The notes: a model not told the origin generated them from the sequence alone. Positions 27,559 to 36,743 are shown, counted from the first letter of the stretch. The stretch is 64,000 bases of DNA from Enterococcus moraviensis ATCC BAA-383 (GCF_000407445.1 NZ_ASWB01000004.1:186001-250000), one strand, 5' to 3'. Made by a program: numbers and translations.

Positions 27559-27751
27559 GGATCGCTGTTCCTAAGCAATAAAGCAGGACAAAAGCGATAA
27601 AGACATATCTTTATGGCATCAACTCCTTTTTCAGAGCTTCAGCCGTTATTCAACTAGTTATAGTATATCAAAGATTGCGTCGATAGTGTATTAAATATTT
27701 TACAAAATAGTAACGAGCAAACAGTCAGCCGTGGAGAATGTTCATCTGATC

Positions 27752-27787
27752 GAATGCTACAGATTCTGGTAGATAGCATTCTTTCTT
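27752..27787 (+). terminator. Terminator-like hairpin
   Basis: GAATGCTA pairs with TAGCATTC around 14 nt, then TTTCTT. No gene is seen just upstream on this strand. Confidence 0.5.
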
Positions 27788-27800
27788 AACTATACGCATT

Positions 27801-27881
27801 ATTGACTTAGGCAACTTGATTTATCAGTTCGTGCTGATTGTTTTTGGCTTCAATATGTCAAGTGACCGCTTAACATATTGA
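27801..27881 (+). repeat. RNA-like segment, copy A, plus hairpin
   Basis: ATTGACTTAGGCAACTTG, an ATCAG..CTGAT stem and TTGT..GGCT match the segment at 28226-28276 in sequence and order. It is followed by a strong hairpin, TCAATATGT (27850-27858) with ACATATTGA (27873-27881). No open frame. It could be a decayed copy of the small RNA further on. Confidence 0.45.
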
Positions 27882-28080
27882 GGTGTCGGCTGTTTCCTCG
27901 TTACTATCATGGCTACAATAATCTGTCTATAAAAAAGGCTTGCTCCGTCAAAAGTTAGCACAAAATTGGCAGATCATTATAGAAAAGTGAAGTGTGATGA
28001 AAGAAGTTAGATTTGCGGTAACTTCCTAAAAACGATTATTCAAATTTCAAAAAATCGTTACTCCACCGTAAAATAGAACG

Positions 28081-28113
28081 AAAAAAAACGGTTCCGGACA
28101 CCTGCCGAAACCG
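28081..28113 (-). terminator. Minus-strand terminator
   Basis: On the minus strand CGGTTTCGG pairs with CCGGAACCG (one mismatch) and eight Ts follow. It could end read-through from the hamAB operon or an unknown minus RNA. Confidence 0.65.
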
Positions 28114-28214
28114 CGCTAAGTACAATTAAGAAGCATTGACCTGTTTTTGTCGTTAAACTCAGAACATCAGAAAAAACACTAGTAATTTCATGAAATATTG
28201 AGTAAAATAAAAAC

Positions 28215-28316
28215 AGTCAATGAAAATTGACTAGGGCAACTTGTACGATCAGGGTAGTAGCTGATTGTATAAGGCTCTGTGGGATGACGACCAATCTTCC
28301 TGCAGAGTGCCTTTTT
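28215..28316 (+). ncRNA. Possible small RNA, copy B
   Basis: Three hairpins in 100 nt without a frame: AGTCAAT-GAAA-ATTGACT (28215-28232), ATCAG/CTGAT (28249-28265), and GGCTCTG with CAGAGTGCC, followed by TTTTT (28273-28316), a terminator. The first part resembles 27801-27849. No convincing promoter; a TAAAAT near 28203 is the best -10. Function unknown. Confidence 0.4.
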
Positions 28317-28322
28317 ATTTTG

Positions 28323-28360
28323 TCTAGCTAAACGAAGTTCGTTTGGCTAGATTTTTTTTC
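28323..28360. terminator. Perfect hairpin with T tract
   Basis: TCTAGCTAAACGAA pairs with TTCGTTTGGCTAGA, then eight Ts on plus. It lies 100 nt after the end of hamB on the other strand. Confidence 0.8.
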
Positions 28361-28456
28361 GTTCTATCTCATTCCATTTTAATTTAAGTGAGGTGGAGAG
28401 TCAATGGGGGAATGTAAGTTTGTGTGAAATATCTTTCATTTGTATAAATAAAACCT

Positions 28457-30511
28457 TTATAACTCTGAAATGATTTTTTTACCAAATGGCGAAAGCTCTT
28501 GAAACTTCGTCTCTTTTTTAAATTCTTTTAGCTTACTTTCGGTACCTTTAACTTGAGAGTAGTTATCAAAATTACTGCTAATTAATAAAAAGTCTTCTTT
28601 GGGAAATCCTAAATCAGTCAAAATACGTTCATAACCGTCAATAGAATTTGAGTATGATTTAATCATATTAATACTTTGTATGAATGCACGATTTTTAGTT
28701 GTATCAAAAAGACCTTTTTGATCAAATAATTCGTATATAGAAATCATTTTTGTCATTTTGAATTTGATAAACTCATCTATTTGGAATAAGGTGTCAATAA
28801 AAAAATTAATATCTTTCCTTGAATAGTTTCCATAAATATCTGTAAATTTATCTATAACACTTTTCATTCCTTTTGTTGAAACTAACAATAGATATACAGG
28901 ATCAAGCTGTAAGTAGTTTTTTGCTGTGGTAATTTCTGAGCTGAAAGAATATTTTGATAGCTTTAAACCATCTAAATATTTATTATCTTCAGACAACAAT
29001 TTATATTTTATGTCTTTAATTACATCAAACTCTTTAGGATAGTTTGTAATTGTATCAAATTCTAAAACAAATCTCTGTAGTAATTTGAATTCTATACCTG
29101 CATCAATCACATCAGAGTAATTTAATTTAAATTTTTCGTGTAGAGCATTTGTTAGGGTAGTAATTTTTTCTTGAGACTCTGGACTTGGTTCTTTTTCAAG
29201 GTATAAACTTTCATCTTCGGCGTCTATAGTTACAATATTTTCATCTTCATATAGTATATTCAAATCGATCCATGTATCAGGATCATACATTTCATAAATT
29301 TCTCTATTTCTTATATATATATTTCCGATTTTTGGTTTTTTAGTATTTAATCTACCAACACGCCCAATTAAGTTGTTAAGTTCAAAAACGCCTCTTGGTT
29401 TATCATAGACGATTAAGCTATTAGTAGGAGTATTTATTCCTTCTACCAAAGTGCTAGTACATAAAATAGTATGAATGTTTCCTTTTGAATATTCATTTTC
29501 AATGTATTTTCTTAAAAAAATAGGAGTCTTTCCATGATGGATACCTATCCCTTTTTTTAAATACTCAATATAGTACCAATCAGGATGAATACTATTTGAA
29601 ATCCATTCAATTATATTTTTATCAAATTCAACATATGGTAGTATTGGGATGTTTTTTTCTAAAAAATTGACGATATTTTTTGGTGAATCAAAATAGATAA
29701 ACCTTTTATCCGTAGTTCTTCCATAATAATCGGTGAAATTTTCATCAAAAATTATTTTATTATAAACTAAGTTTAAGTTTGTAATGAATTTCTCAATTTT
29801 AATTTTAGAACGATTAAACTCAACGTTCTTGATAAATGGACCCAATAACAAGATTTTATTTGATTTCTCAATAAGGTATTTATAGGTATAATTCATTTTT
29901 ATTAATCGTTCATTATTATGAATACTATCACCTTTGTTTGAATTCAATTTGTAAATTTCATCGTAAACTAAAAAATCAATATTTTTTTCATCTAAATATT
30001 TTTGAAATGATCTTGTACTAATTCTTTCAGGAACAACGATGATAATTTTTTTTGACTCTGAATAATATTGTTCTAGCTCTGCATCAGATGTTATAAGTGT
30101 ATAAGTATCTCCAAAGTAATGATAACATTTTTTTCGTAATTCATTCATCAATGCAATAGTAGGAACAACAAATACTGCATCATCAATTTTCTTTACATTT
30201 CTTGCAATATACTCTAAGGCAATGAATGTTTTTCCGAAGCTCGTAGGTGCGCTTATGAATAGATTGCTCTTTGAAAGTATATTCAAACATTCTTCTTGTT
30301 CATTAGTTAGTATTACTCCATTATCTAAAAATGATGACCGTACTGATTTACTAAGCCTGCTAAAGAAACTACTATCATCAGAATAAATATCTAAATCTGT
30401 GAGGTTAAAGATAGCATGATTAATTTTTACGTTATTATAAATATTTAATAAAACTTCTTCTCTTAATTTCTTCATAGAATCATCTAAATAATAGAACTCA
30501 TTTTTGATCAT
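28457..30511 (-). CDS. hamB: Anti-phage helicase, HamB/AbpB-like (Ski2-type SF2)
   Basis: 684 residues. Walker A is SAPTSFGKT with Lys94, motif II is DEIY at Asp184-Glu185 (an unusual form of DExH), and motif III-like LLLGPFIKN follows. The second RecA domain has GIGIHHGKTP, LCTSTLVEGINTP and the arginine-finger stretch LIGRVGRLNT. This set and the partner gene match HamB of Hachiman and AbpB. In that system the helicase scans DNA and licenses the HamA nuclease. Start 30511 was chosen because the upstream extension lies inside hamA and the AAAGG..AGGG region suits it; overlap with hamA is 14 nt. Clearly AT-rich. Confidence 0.82.
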   Translation of the reverse strand: MIKNEFYYLDDSMKKLREEVLLNIYNNVKINHAIFNLTDLDIYSDDSSFFSRLSKSVRSSFLDNGVILTNEQEECLNILSKSNLFISAPTSFGKTFIALEYIARNVKKIDDAVFVVPTIALMNELRKKCYHYFGDTYTLITSDAELEQYYSESKKIIIVVPERISTRSFQKYLDEKNIDFLVYDEIYKLNSNKGDSIHNNERLIKMNYTYKYLIEKSNKILLLGPFIKNVEFNRSKIKIEKFITNLNLVYNKIIFDENFTDYYGRTTDKRFIYFDSPKNIVNFLEKNIPILPYVEFDKNIIEWISNSIHPDWYYIEYLKKGIGIHHGKTPIFLRKYIENEYSKGNIHTILCTSTLVEGINTPTNSLIVYDKPRGVFELNNLIGRVGRLNTKKPKIGNIYIRNREIYEMYDPDTWIDLNILYEDENIVTIDAEDESLYLEKEPSPESQEKITTLTNALHEKFKLNYSDVIDAGIEFKLLQRFVLEFDTITNYPKEFDVIKDIKYKLLSEDNKYLDGLKLSKYSFSSEITTAKNYLQLDPVYLLLVSTKGMKSVIDKFTDIYGNYSRKDINFFIDTLFQIDEFIKFKMTKMISIYELFDQKGLFDTTKNRAFIQSINMIKSYSNSIDGYERILTDLGFPKEDFLLISSNFDNYSQVKGTESKLKEFKKETKFQELSPFGKKIISEL

Positions 30512-31655
30512 AGTATTCCCTACCTTTCTCAGTTGAGTATTCTTCAAAGTACTTTAAAAACTGTTTTTTGTCTAAAATGGGAAATATGAAAATAAGCACT
30601 TCGAATTTATCTTTTAAATCAGCAAGTATATTATTTGTTTCGATACAACTTTGAACATCTTTTTCAAGGTAATTATCATCACACATTAGAAAGAGTATTA
30701 ATTTTTCTTCAACACCATCTGTTACTTCAATAATTTCTCCAAGCCTACTGGTTTTTATATTACGAAAAAATTCTGGATCTATGATATCTTGAGACGTTTC
30801 ATTGTGTTTTTCTAGAGATGTTACAGCTTTTTTTATAGCGCTGTTTAAGTTGCTATAAAATTTTGCTTCCATGTAGTAAATTTCATTTTTCTCAGGAAAA
30901 TATATCGTACCATCATTTCCTTTTACAGCTGAACCTGGGGTAGTTTTAAAAATTAATTTAGGATATAAATATTTTAAGTTTTTTTCAGAATCTATAAATT
31001 TAGAGACTAATGTGTGCATAAAAAACTCTCCAATATCGCCATGAAGGATTGTTAAATTTGTATTTATTCCTTGCTCAGAAATAAAACCAATTTTGTGTAA
31101 GGCATCGTAATATCTTTTTTTTAAAATTTTATCTGTATATCTAGGACTAGGAGTATAAGCTGTTGCAATATTTAATACATTAGTTTCATCAAATAGGAGA
31201 GCAATCATTTTATCGAATAATATTGTTACATCTAAATTTAATTCTTCCCAATTAAAAAATCTTAGTTTTATTTTGCTAGCATAATCATTGACTAATTTAC
31301 TTTTAAAATCAAGATTCTCAGTTATTGTGTATTCTTTATAATAGATACCTGCATCATAAGTATTTACGTTCAAGATTCCTAAATGTTCAATAATTTCATT
31401 TTGTATTTCAGTATCAACTTTGCTATAAACGTATTTATCAAAGCTATTTACAAATATTTTTCCAATACAATATTGAGTTTTAGATAAATTTGTGTAGCAT
31501 ACAATGAAAAACAGATTGTCTTGCACTTTATTATATTTGTTATAAAATTTGTCTACTTCTGCAATGCGGCCTGAATAGTTAAATTCATAGGTGCCATCTC
31601 TATTGTAATAATTAAAGACGGCTGGCTGAATAGTATAATGTATTAAAATCTGCAT
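30498..31655 (-). CDS. hamA: Anti-phage nuclease effector, HamA/AbpA-like (DUF1837)
   Basis: 385 residues. The C-terminal half carries the DUF1837 pattern: HGDIGEFFMH (Glu210), then AVKGNDGT (Asp248) and YYMEAKFY (Glu263, Lys265), forming a PD-(D/E)XK nuclease site, then a helix with SLEKHN. The N-terminal half is unrecognised and long for HamA (usual total is nearer 250-300 residues), so it may be an added domain. ATG 31655 follows AGGAGGAGAACG; a longer frame to 31760 has no site. It is the first gene of a two-gene operon. Role as phage-activated DNA degrader is from the family. Confidence 0.8.
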   Translation of the reverse strand: MQILIHYTIQPAVFNYYNRDGTYEFNYSGRIAEVDKFYNKYNKVQDNLFFIVCYTNLSKTQYCIGKIFVNSFDKYVYSKVDTEIQNEIIEHLGILNVNTYDAGIYYKEYTITENLDFKSKLVNDYASKIKLRFFNWEELNLDVTILFDKMIALLFDETNVLNIATAYTPSPRYTDKILKKRYYDALHKIGFISEQGINTNLTILHGDIGEFFMHTLVSKFIDSEKNLKYLYPKLIFKTTPGSAVKGNDGTIYFPEKNEIYYMEAKFYSNLNSAIKKAVTSLEKHNETSQDIIDPEFFRNIKTSRLGEIIEVTDGVEEKLILFLMCDDNYLEKDVQSCIETNNILADLKDKFEVLIFIFPILDKKQFLKYFEEYSTEKGREYYDQK

Positions 31656-32040
31656 CGTTCTCCTCCTAATAATACCCAATAAAATTAATAGTTCTTGTAA
31701 GTAAACTGCAATCATAGTTTTAAAGTGATCATTATGTAAATATTTTAACATAAAATACATTAATTATAATCATTTAGTAATTAATTTTTTGTTTTTTGAA
31801 TATTCATATTGATAGTATTGAGTAGATGATTTTTGAAACTTTTTAATAGAAAATTAAAATAGTAAAACTAATATTGGGTAGGGGAAGTATTGTGGATTAA
31901 GTTGACTTTGGAATTCCGGGTATATGTAACTAAAAAAGTTCTTGAAGTTATACATAATTCGTGTTAGTGTTAAATAGAAATCTTTTTGTAAGATAAAAGT
32001 GTTTTTTAGGCATCTAAGAGTTAAGAAATGGGGGAGAGAA
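31656..32040. other. AT-rich divergent intergenic region
   Basis: 385 nt between hamA and the matrixin gene. It should hold both promoters. No operator palindrome or small gene was recognised. Confidence 0.4.
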
Positions 32041-32610
32041 ATGAAAAAGAAAATTTTTTATGTGTTGTTTGGATTGGTATTATTGTTAGCATTATCTACA
32101 AAAGTGGACGCGGCAAAACCACCTAGATTTTCGGGAGTTTTATCTCAAGGAGTTAGAAATATCAAATATTATATTGCACCAAGTGCATCTGGCGTAGCGG
32201 GTTATATTGATAATGCTAAGCACAATTGGATGTATACTGGCTGGGCAAATCCAATTTATATGTATAAGCAAAATCACAATTGGCTATCCAATATAGACGC
32301 TCATGGCTATACTAGCTCTGGCAGTAAAACAGGAGGCTATGTTGAGTTTTATGACAATAATGATAGAGCGATTTCAACGGGAGGGCGTGCACCGAACAGA
32401 AACTACTATTATGCAATCATTCGTTTTAATATGCACTATAAGAATAATAGTTATATGAGAGATCGAATTCCAAGACATGAGATGGGGCACGCCTTAGGTT
32501 TAGCGCATATAAATGATAAGACGAGTATTATGCATCCAAGTGTAGAAGGCGGTCCTCGTAGTGTTGATAGAGATGCAAGCAACAAAATTACAGATATATA
32601 TGGATGGTGA
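32041..32610 (+). CDS. Secreted matrixin-family zinc metalloprotease
   Basis: 189 residues. A signal peptide (MKKKIFYVLFGLVLLLALST, cleavage near VDA-A) is followed by a compact protease domain. The zinc site is HEMGHALGLAH (His146, 150, 156; Glu147 catalytic) and the Met-turn is Met164 in TSIMHP. The length suggests no pro-domain or haemopexin part. Start 32041 follows GGGGGAGAG; an upstream in-frame ATG (31999) would disrupt the signal peptide. The next gene, a lipoprotein, begins 6 nt after the stop. Confidence 0.88.
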   Translation: MKKKIFYVLFGLVLLLALSTKVDAAKPPRFSGVLSQGVRNIKYYIAPSASGVAGYIDNAKHNWMYTGWANPIYMYKQNHNWLSNIDAHGYTSSGSKTGGYVEFYDNNDRAISTGGRAPNRNYYYAIIRFNMHYKNNSYMRDRIPRHEMGHALGLAHINDKTSIMHPSVEGGPRSVDRDASNKITDIYGW

Positions 32611-32616
32611 TAAAAA

Positions 32617-33453
32617 ATGAAAAAACTAACTATAATAGCACTTCTTTGCTCTAGCATTCTTTTAACTGGTTGCAATAATACGTCTTCCAAAAGTGCTGAA
32701 GTCAAAGAGCAATCAACAGAAAAAAGCAGTTCAAATGTAACACCTAAAACCAAAGAAGAAACATCATCAGAAATAAAAAAAGCAAATTACTACTCTTATC
32801 TCGATGAAGTGGATCGTTCCAATGTACAATCATCAACAGTAGAATCATTTCTAATGTACGATAATACCAACCCAAAAAGTCTTCAAGAAAATACAAATAC
32901 TATTTTCTTAGCCCGTGTAATCTCTATAGATAAAGCGGATGTAGATGCCAATCTTTCTGAAAACGACAGCAACAGCATTTTACCTGACACTTATGGAAAG
33001 CTAGAAGTATTGAAAAATATCGAAGGAACAACAGATAAAGAAGTATCATTTATCAGATCAGGTGGTGTTATCAAAGAAAAAGATCGTTTTAAAAACGCTG
33101 AAAAAGAAGAAGTAGATAAACACAATCGTTTGAGAGCTGAATCGGGCCGGCCTCCTATTACTCAGAGTGAGGATTGGGTGGAAGTGAGAGAAGATGGCGA
33201 TATTGAACTTCAAGCAGGTGAGGTATACTTGTTCTTTGCTACTTATAATGAAGAAAGAGGAGCATATATTCTAGAAGGCTATCAATATGGTGCTTTGCTA
33301 CTAGAAGATGACGAACAACCAATTTCAAGAACACGTTCTATCCCAAATGAAATTGGAAAAACATGGAAAATAAAAAATGCTTCTTCTGGTGAAGAGCAAG
33401 ATCTTGGCGATTATTTAAAAAATGAGCTAGGAATCGAAATGCAAGAAAATTAA
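32617..33453 (+). CDS. Lipoprotein of unknown function next to the metalloprotease
   Basis: 278 residues. Signal peptide II with lipobox LLTGC (Cys19), then a Ser/Lys/Glu-rich linker to about residue 50. The body has a repeated beta pattern (IFLARVISIDKAD, GKLEVLKNIEG, VSFIRSGGVI, GEVYLFFATY), suggestive of an OB/beta-barrel domain, but no family is named with confidence. It would be anchored outside the cell beside the secreted protease, perhaps as inhibitor, chaperone or receptor; that is inference from the operon. Confidence 0.75.
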   Translation: MKKLTIIALLCSSILLTGCNNTSSKSAEVKEQSTEKSSSNVTPKTKEETSSEIKKANYYSYLDEVDRSNVQSSTVESFLMYDNTNPKSLQENTNTIFLARVISIDKADVDANLSENDSNSILPDTYGKLEVLKNIEGTTDKEVSFIRSGGVIKEKDRFKNAEKEEVDKHNRLRAESGRPPITQSEDWVEVREDGDIELQAGEVYLFFATYNEERGAYILEGYQYGALLLEDDEQPISRTRSIPNEIGKTWKIKNASSGEEQDLGDYLKNELGIEMQEN

Positions 33454-33473
33454 TCTAATAAAAATCAAAGCTT

Positions 33474-33509
33474 CGCATCCGTGATACCAAACGGATGCGA
33501 TGTTTTTTT
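33474..33509 (+). terminator. Terminator after the lipoprotein
   Basis: CGCATCCG pairs with CGGATGCG, then ATGTTTTTTT. Confidence 0.88.
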
Positions 33510-33625
33510 ATATCCTTATACGTCACTTTTCTCATAATAAAGTAATTTTTACCAAAAAGAAATGCAAATTTCTCAAACTTTCGCTATAATAAAGAAAATA
33601 ACCAAAACAGGAAGTGTAACTAAAC

Positions 33626-34081
33626 ATGAAAAAAGCAGACCGACAACGGTTGATCAAGCAACTGATCACAGAAAATGAAATAGAAACCCAAGACGACCTG
33701 ATTGCACTTCTTGAACAATCTGGTGTCAAAGCAACCCAAGCAACTGTTTCAAGAGATGTGCGTGAAATGAGTATCGTTAAAACGCACGGCTCAGATGGTC
33801 GAGTGAAATACGCCCTATTTTCTCAGCAACAAGCATCTAGCAGTGAGGAAAAACTAAAAGAGTCTGTGAAAGATTCAGTAATTCGCATGGAACGGGTTCA
33901 ATTTATGGTCATCGTCCATACCGATATGGGCGCAGCAGATGTCGTCACTAATTTTTTAGATGAAGTCAGTTATGAAGAAATTGCAGGAACGGTTGCAGGA
34001 GTGGATACAATCATTATTATTGCTCGTTCGGAAGATGACGCAATCGCCGTCGTTGAACGTTTTGAAGCAATGATGGATTAA
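33626..34081 (+). CDS. argR: ArgR-family arginine repressor
   Basis: 151 residues, standard length. Winged helix with ATQATVSRDVREM, then an arginine-binding hexamer domain with HTDMGAADVVTNFLD and GTVAGVDTIIIIAR (GTIAGDDT-like). It controls arginine synthesis or deiminase genes; none are nearby, so it acts in trans. AGGAAGTG is 10 nt before the ATG. It may be cotranscribed with the phosphohexomutase 38 nt downstream. Confidence 0.9.
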   Translation: MKKADRQRLIKQLITENEIETQDDLIALLEQSGVKATQATVSRDVREMSIVKTHGSDGRVKYALFSQQQASSSEEKLKESVKDSVIRMERVQFMVIVHTDMGAADVVTNFLDEVSYEEIAGTVAGVDTIIIIARSEDDAIAVVERFEAMMD

Positions 34082-34119
34082 AATAGAACCAATCAAAAAA
34101 TGAAGGGAGATTTGGTTAC

Positions 34120-35640
34120 ATGGATTTGAAAGCGTTACAAAACGGGTCAGATATAAGAGGAATAGCAGTAGAGCATGGGGAAAAAGAAGCGAACTTAACA
34201 CCAACGCAAGTCGGGAAAATTGCAGTCGGAATGGTTCATTGGCTTCGTGATGAAAAAAACTTAGCTGAAAAACATCAATCGGGGAATTTAAAAATCGGTA
34301 TCGGACATGATAGCCGTATTTCGGCAGATAGCCTAAAAAAAGCCTTGATCGATAGCTTTGTTGAGCAAAATGTCGAAGTCTTAGACTTTGGTTTAGCGAC
34401 AACGCCAGCTATGTTTATGGCTACGCAATTTCCGCAATATGATTGTGATGCCGCAATTATGATCACAGCCAGTCATTTGCCTTATTATTTTAATGGATTG
34501 AAGCTGTTCACTAAATCAGGTGGTGCAGAGAAAGCGGACATTGCATATATCTTAGAACACGCTGACAAACCTGCACTTGTAGCAAAAGGCTCAGTAACCA
34601 AATACTCGATTTTAGAGGATTACTCTGCTGATTTAACTGATAAAATTCGTAAAGGCATGAAAACGACAGACGAGAAACCTTTATCCGGTTTTCATATTAT
34701 AGTCGATGCTGGTAATGGTGCGGGCGGTTTCTTTGCGGAAAAAGTCTTAGCAAAACTTGGCGCAGACATTACAGGTTCGCAATTTTTAGAACCTGACGGC
34801 ATGTTCCCTAATCATATTCCTAATCCAGATAATAAAGAAGCAATGGCAAGTATCCAACAAGCTGTTTTGAAAAACAAGGCTGATTTAGGAGTGATTTTTG
34901 ATACGGATGTGGATCGCTCAGCAGTGGTAGATGCATCAGGCGAAGTCATCAACCGAAATAATTTGATTGCCGTTTTAGCGACGATTGTCTTGGCTGAGAA
35001 TCCTGGTAGCAGTATTGTGACAAACTCACCAACTTCAAGCCATCTGAAAGAGTTTATCGAGTCAAAAGGCGGTAAACAAGTGCGCTATATTTCTGGTTAC
35101 CGCAATGTGATCAACAAAATGATTGAACTCAATGATGAGGGAATCGATACCCAATTAGCGATCGAAACAAGTGGACATGCAGCCTTTAAAGAAAACTATT
35201 ATTTAGATGATGGGGCCTATGTTATCGCTAAAATTTTGATGCTGTTACCTACATTAAAAAAAGAAGGCTCAACACTCGGTGATTTGATCAGTTCATTAAA
35301 ACAACCAGCAGAAACTCAGGAATTACGTTTTGAAATTTTGGACAGTCATGTCTGTGATTATGGAGAGCGAGTAATTCGAGATTTAAGTGGGTTTGTTTTA
35401 AGTCAACGAGGCATGAAAGTCGATCCTGAAAATCATGAAGGAATTCGAGTAAATGTTTATGATGAGTATGGCAGTGGTTGGTTCTTACTAAGGATGAGTT
35501 TACATGAACCATTGTTAGTTTTACAAGTTGAAAATGATCAAGCTGGAATGAATCAAAAGGTTTTAGAAGAAATGGCTGGTTTCTTTGAAGGATATAAACA
35601 ATTGGACTTAGCGAAACTCACTGAAGCATTGGGGAAATAG
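34120..35640 (+). CDS. Phosphoglucomutase/phosphomannomutase family protein
   Basis: 506 residues. Four-domain alpha-D-phosphohexomutase: phosphoserine loop in MITASHLPYYFNGLK (usually TASHNP), metal loop DTDVDRSAV, sugar loop near IETSGHAAFKEN, and C-terminal GIRVNVYDE..WFLLRMSLHEP phosphate site. The N-terminal NGSDIRGIA is typical of the PMM/PGM branch. Interconverts hexose 6- and 1-phosphates in the cytosol. A strong site AAGGGAG precedes the ATG. Confidence 0.88.
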   Translation: MDLKALQNGSDIRGIAVEHGEKEANLTPTQVGKIAVGMVHWLRDEKNLAEKHQSGNLKIGIGHDSRISADSLKKALIDSFVEQNVEVLDFGLATTPAMFMATQFPQYDCDAAIMITASHLPYYFNGLKLFTKSGGAEKADIAYILEHADKPALVAKGSVTKYSILEDYSADLTDKIRKGMKTTDEKPLSGFHIIVDAGNGAGGFFAEKVLAKLGADITGSQFLEPDGMFPNHIPNPDNKEAMASIQQAVLKNKADLGVIFDTDVDRSAVVDASGEVINRNNLIAVLATIVLAENPGSSIVTNSPTSSHLKEFIESKGGKQVRYISGYRNVINKMIELNDEGIDTQLAIETSGHAAFKENYYLDDGAYVIAKILMLLPTLKKEGSTLGDLISSLKQPAETQELRFEILDSHVCDYGERVIRDLSGFVLSQRGMKVDPENHEGIRVNVYDEYGSGWFLLRMSLHEPLLVLQVENDQAGMNQKVLEEMAGFFEGYKQLDLAKLTEALGK

Positions 35641-35641
35641 T

Positions 35642-35685
35642 AAAAGCTAGGAAAGAACAAAACGTTCTTTCCTAGCTTTTTGTTT
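35642..35685. terminator. Bidirectional terminator
   Basis: AAAAGCTAGGAAAGAAC pairs perfectly with GTTCTTTCCTAGCTTTT. Shared by the convergent mutase and pseudouridine synthase genes. Confidence 0.9.
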
Positions 35686-36545
35686 TACCACAAACTCGGC
35701 TCGGCAACTGCCATAATCGTTTCTCCAGTAAACGGATGTGTCAGGTGCAGTTCATAAGCATGAAGCATCAAGCGTCCATTAGGTTTTGGATGATACAACG
35801 GATCACCAATGATCGGGTGCCCAATACTTGTTAGATGTACACGGATTTGATGCGTTCGTCCCGTTTCCAGAACACAATAAATAGTAGTGTGGTTTGTCTT
35901 TCGATCATAAGTTTCAACCTCAACATGAGTAACAGCCACATCACCACGCCGTTCATCAATCACTCGTTTTCGTCGATCATGACGATCGCGGCCAATTTTT
36001 TTTCGAATGGTCATAGACTCGTTTAGCTGACCTGAAATCACCGCTTGATAGCGACGATAGATTTGCTTACTTTCCAATAATCGTCCTAAAATAGGCAATA
36101 CGAAAGGATTTTTAGCAAATAAAATTGCACCGCTTGTTTCTTTATCTAACCGATGAACCACATATGGGACTTGATTTTTAGGTGCTAAGTAGGCAGCTAA
36201 ATGATTAAGGAGTGTGTCGTTTTCATTTGGTTGATTCGGGTGAGTTTTCATGCTGATCGGTTTATTTAAAATAATCAAATGGTCATCTTCAAACAGCACA
36301 TTCACTTTAGACTCATTCCCTAAAAGAATCGTTGGGATTGGATAATCTTCTGGCTCAAATTGTAACGTAACAACATCGCCACTTTTTACAGGAAAATGAA
36401 ATAAAGCGGGCTCTCCATTGATCGAAACATTTCTTCTGGTTCTCAAAAAGTGGCGTACTTTACGAGGAACTAACCATTCTTGTTCCAGTAATTCTCTGAC
36501 TGTTTGTTCGTTAAAATTCTTTGGTAACCGGATGGATAATTCCAT
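35685..36545 (-). CDS. RluA-family pseudouridine synthase (RluD-like)
   Basis: 286 residues. A short S4-like N-terminus (VRHFLRTRRNVSINGEP) precedes the catalytic domain with PYVVHRLDKETSGAILFAKN, where Asp is the nucleophile, and RTHQIRVHLTSIGHPIIGDPLY. It modifies uridines in 23S rRNA or tRNA. Target not predictable. AAGGTGG lies before the ATG. Confidence 0.88.
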   Translation of the reverse strand: MELSIRLPKNFNEQTVRELLEQEWLVPRKVRHFLRTRRNVSINGEPALFHFPVKSGDVVTLQFEPEDYPIPTILLGNESKVNVLFEDDHLIILNKPISMKTHPNQPNENDTLLNHLAAYLAPKNQVPYVVHRLDKETSGAILFAKNPFVLPILGRLLESKQIYRRYQAVISGQLNESMTIRKKIGRDRHDRRKRVIDERRGDVAVTHVEVETYDRKTNHTTIYCVLETGRTHQIRVHLTSIGHPIIGDPLYHPKPNGRLMLHAYELHLTHPFTGETIMAVAEPSLW

Positions 36546-36743
36546 ATGTTTTCCACCTTTTCAATAGCGTTCTCTCTTAGTTTAACAAATGGAAGAATAA
36601 GTTCAAGTGATTAGTTGGAAGTAAAGGTTCAAGTAAGGAAGATTTTTGAGGAAGGTAAGTAGAGTGTATGGCTTTTCATTGTTGATCATCTGTGCTGGTT
36701 CCAGTTCTATTTTTTGTTTGTTAATTTTTGTCTAAGGCGTTTG

